From Sansalvadorimonas sp965243775 (GTDB taxonomy: Bacteria > Pseudomonadota > Gammaproteobacteria > Pseudomonadales > Endozoicomonadaceae): a stretch of 64,000 nt of DNA. Below the pieces are notes generated by a model. That model was not told the origin of the DNA, did no database searches, and saw only the letters and a list, made by a program, of their open reading frames with translations. Positions within the stretch are counted from its first letter, which is position 1. Every line of letters starts with the position of its first letter. Below are positions 62,500-64,000 of the stretch, piece by piece. The translations under genes were made by a program, and so were the position numbers. The stretch is taken from positions 1 through 64,000 of the forward strand of contig CBDEWF010000162.1 of the NCBI GenBank assembly GCA_965243775.1. The letters run 5' to 3'.

Positions 62500-63663
62500 T
62501 TAAAGACCTGACTGTTCCCGCAGGATATCAGCCTTATCAGTACGCTCCCAAGTGAAATCTGCCTCATCGCGGCCAAAGTGGCCGTAAGCGGCAGTTGCCT
62601 GGTAGATAGGGCGCTTCAGATCCAGCATGGCAACCAGCCCCTTTGGACGCAGGTCAAAGTGTTCACGTACCAGTTCAACAATTTTTTCGTCACTGATCTT
62701 GCCAGTGCCGAAGGTGTTGATACTAATGGAAGTCGGTTCAGCAACGCCGATGGCATAAGAAACCTGAATCTCGCAACGATCAGCCAGGCCCGCGGCAACA
62801 ACGTTTTTGGCAACATAGCGTCCTGCGTAAGCAGCGGAACGGTCAACCTTGGATGGGTCTTTGCCAGAGAATGCACCACCACCGTGACGAGCCATGCCGC
62901 CGTAGGTATCAACAATAATCTTACGGCCAGTCAGACCACAGTCACCAACAGGTCCGCCAATCACAAAGTTACCGGTTGGATTGATATGGAACTGGGTTCC
63001 CTCATGCAGCCATTCAACAGGTAGAACTGGCTTTATGACCTCTTCCAGGACTTCACTGCGCAGCTGTTCCAGGCTGATGTTGGGGTCGTGCTGAGTGGAC
63101 AGAACAACCGCATCAATGGCAACAGGCTTGCCATCTTCACCATAGCGCATGGTTACCTGACTCTTGGCATCCGGACGCAGCCAGGGCAGAGTCTTGTTCT
63201 TGCGCAGTTCGGCCTGACGCTGAACCAGCTTGTGAGAGTAATAGATTGGAGCTGGCATCAGGGAGTCAGTTTCGTTGGTTGCATAACCAAACATCAGGCC
63301 CTGGTCACCTGCGCCCTGCTCATGTTCATCAGTTTCATCAACACCCATGGCGATATCGGGTGACTGTTTACCGATGGCATTCAGCACGGCAACGCTTTCA
63401 CCATCAAAGCCCAGATCCCCATGGTCGTAACCAATATCGGTAACGACATTGCGGACCAGCTCCTCGATATCGACATAGGTTTCTGTGCGGACTTCACCGG
63501 CTACGATAACCATGCCGGTTTTGACCATGGTTTCAACAGCAACGCGGGCTTCTGGGTCATCCTTAAGGATCGCGTCCAGGATTGCGTCGGAGATCTGGTC
63601 GGCAACCTTATCCGGATGCCCTTCAGAAACAGATTCTGAAGTAAACAGTGAGTATTCAGCCAT
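62500..63663 (-). CDS. metK: S-adenosylmethionine synthetase
   Basis: The 387-residue enzyme makes SAM from methionine and ATP. FTSESVSEGHPDKVADQISD, GAGDQGLMFGYATNET, GGGAFSGKDPSKVDRSAAY and the C-terminal YGHFGRDEADFTWE are complete. It follows the SahR-like gene by seven bases and is likely co-transcribed. Confidence 0.99.
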   Translation of the reverse strand: MAEYSLFTSESVSEGHPDKVADQISDAILDAILKDDPEARVAVETMVKTGMVIVAGEVRTETYVDIEELVRNVVTDIGYDHGDLGFDGESVAVLNAIGKQSPDIAMGVDETDEHEQGAGDQGLMFGYATNETDSLMPAPIYYSHKLVQRQAELRKNKTLPWLRPDAKSQVTMRYGEDGKPVAIDAVVLSTQHDPNISLEQLRSEVLEEVIKPVLPVEWLHEGTQFHINPTGNFVIGGPVGDCGLTGRKIIVDTYGGMARHGGGAFSGKDPSKVDRSAAYAGRYVAKNVVAAGLADRCEIQVSYAIGVAEPTSISINTFGTGKISDEKIVELVREHFDLRPKGLVAMLDLKRPIYQATAAYGHFGRDEADFTWERTDKADILREQSGL

Positions 63664-63670
63664 TGTGGTT

Positions 63671-64000
63671 TTATTCCTCTGAAATTCCTTGACGGCGGTA
63701 TTGACGGTAGAACCGCCGAACCTGTATCTGAAAACCGTTGCGTAAACCTAAATACTGGGCTTCGCCGGCAACAAGGCCAGCTTCACGGGCCCAGCCTGTT
63801 AACTCTTCAGTGCTGAAACCCAGCCAGAGATCACCGCAGGATTCGCGGACCCACTCCTGATCGTGGCGGCTGAGTTCACTGATAAACAGGCTGGCACCAG
63901 GGCGCAACAGTGTTGCTGCTTCCCGGAAGATAGCAGCAGGTGCCGGAACATGGTGAAGTACCATGTTGGCGATAATGCAGTCGACGGACAGACCTTCGTC
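63671..64000 (-). CDS. SahR-like ArsR/methyltransferase regulator (5' part outside window)
   Basis: The frame is open to the window edge; the ATG at 63964 is internal because DEGLSVDCIIAN precedes it in frame. The visible 109 residues are the end of a class I methyltransferase domain (MVLHHVPAPAAIF, LLRPGASLFISE, EELTGWAREAGL). Upstream of metK this is typically the C-terminal half of SahR, an ArsR-type repressor fused to a methyltransferase-like domain that senses SAH. The DNA-binding half is not in the window, so the name is tentative. Confidence 0.75.
   Translation of the reverse strand, partial: DEGLSVDCIIANMVLHHVPAPAAIFREAATLLRPGASLFISELSRHDQEWVRESCGDLWLGFSTEELTGWAREAGLVAGEAQYLGLRNGFQIQVRRFYRQYRRQGISEE

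Noticed and set aside
1..64000. tRNA, rRNA or prophage integration sites at the island borders
   Set aside because: No cloverleaf, integrase or att-like direct repeats recognised near the R-M region or other insertions.

Overview
The window is about 64 kb of a gammaproteobacterial chromosome with a moderate GC content. Three housekeeping blocks follow the gene order I recall from Pseudomonas: zur-znuC-znuB / thrB-DUF2782-polA-[sRNA]-engB-cytochrome c5-cytochrome c4-dsbA-EEP; hemW-rdgB-DUF4426-metW-metX / yggT-proC-yggS-pilT-pilU; and ruvX-yqgE-tonB-gshB / pilG-pilH-pilI-pilJ-chpA-chpC. Between and inside these blocks sit orphan genes with eukaryote-like or effector-like traits (a RING-H2 protein, a ten-unit Cys/His finger array, a SidE-phosphodiesterase-like protein) and several insertion sequences in different states of decay. 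This mixture suggests an animal-associated Oceanospirillales/Endozoicomonadaceae-type bacterium. The genus is an inference, not something the sequence states.

Layout. 1-4.0 kb: a very large protein cut by the window edge, a small coiled-coil gene made of 42-bp repeats, and a lipoprotein. 4.0-6.2 kb: zinc uptake operon zur-znuC-znuB (minus strand) with a good Zur box; znuA is missing at the usual place. 6.4-13.7 kb: a complete type I restriction-modification operon hsdR-hsdM-hsdS followed by a DUF3800 gene and a small BECR-nuclease-like gene. 14.0-16.7 kb: two overlapping orphan genes. 16.9-26.4 kb: thrB, DUF2782, polA, a secreted orphan, a probable ErsA/Spot42-type small RNA with a sigma-E-type promoter, engB, two cytochromes c and dsbA. 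26.4-31.3 kb: EEP nuclease, hemW, rdgB, DUF4426, metW, metX. 31.5-35.7 kb: a glycine-zipper gene followed directly by a decayed 3.74-kb IS66-family element with an 8-bp target duplication. This element carries the finger-array gene and a nested, broken IS630. 35.8-43.5 kb: yggT, proC, yggS, pilT, pilU, ruvX, yqgE, tonB, gshB. 43.9-47.3 kb: the RING-H2 gene and an orphan gene split in two by an IS3 element with a 3-bp target duplication. 47.4-56.8 kb: the Pil/Chp chemosensory system controlling twitching motility, without pilK and with a frameshifted chpC. 56.8-64 kb: a secreted orphan, rsmE, and the S-adenosyl-methionine cycle genes metF, ahcY, metK and the end of a SahR-like ArsR-methyltransferase regulator, interrupted by another secreted orphan.

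How the genes fit together. PilT and PilU are the retraction motors of type IV pili, and PilG/H/I/J-ChpA-ChpC is the sensory system that controls them. MetX/MetW make activated homoserine for methionine synthesis, while MetF, MetK, AhcY and the SahR-like regulator run the SAM/SAH cycle. ThrB draws homoserine to threonine. Zur-ZnuCB controls zinc import. The accessory genes sit at breaks in otherwise conserved gene order.

The observations I would follow first are: the finger-array gene inside the dead IS66 element; the RING-H2 gene next to an IS3-split gene whose two halves rejoin exactly in frame; the sRNA between polA and engB; and the single-base chpC frameshift in a run of seven A.
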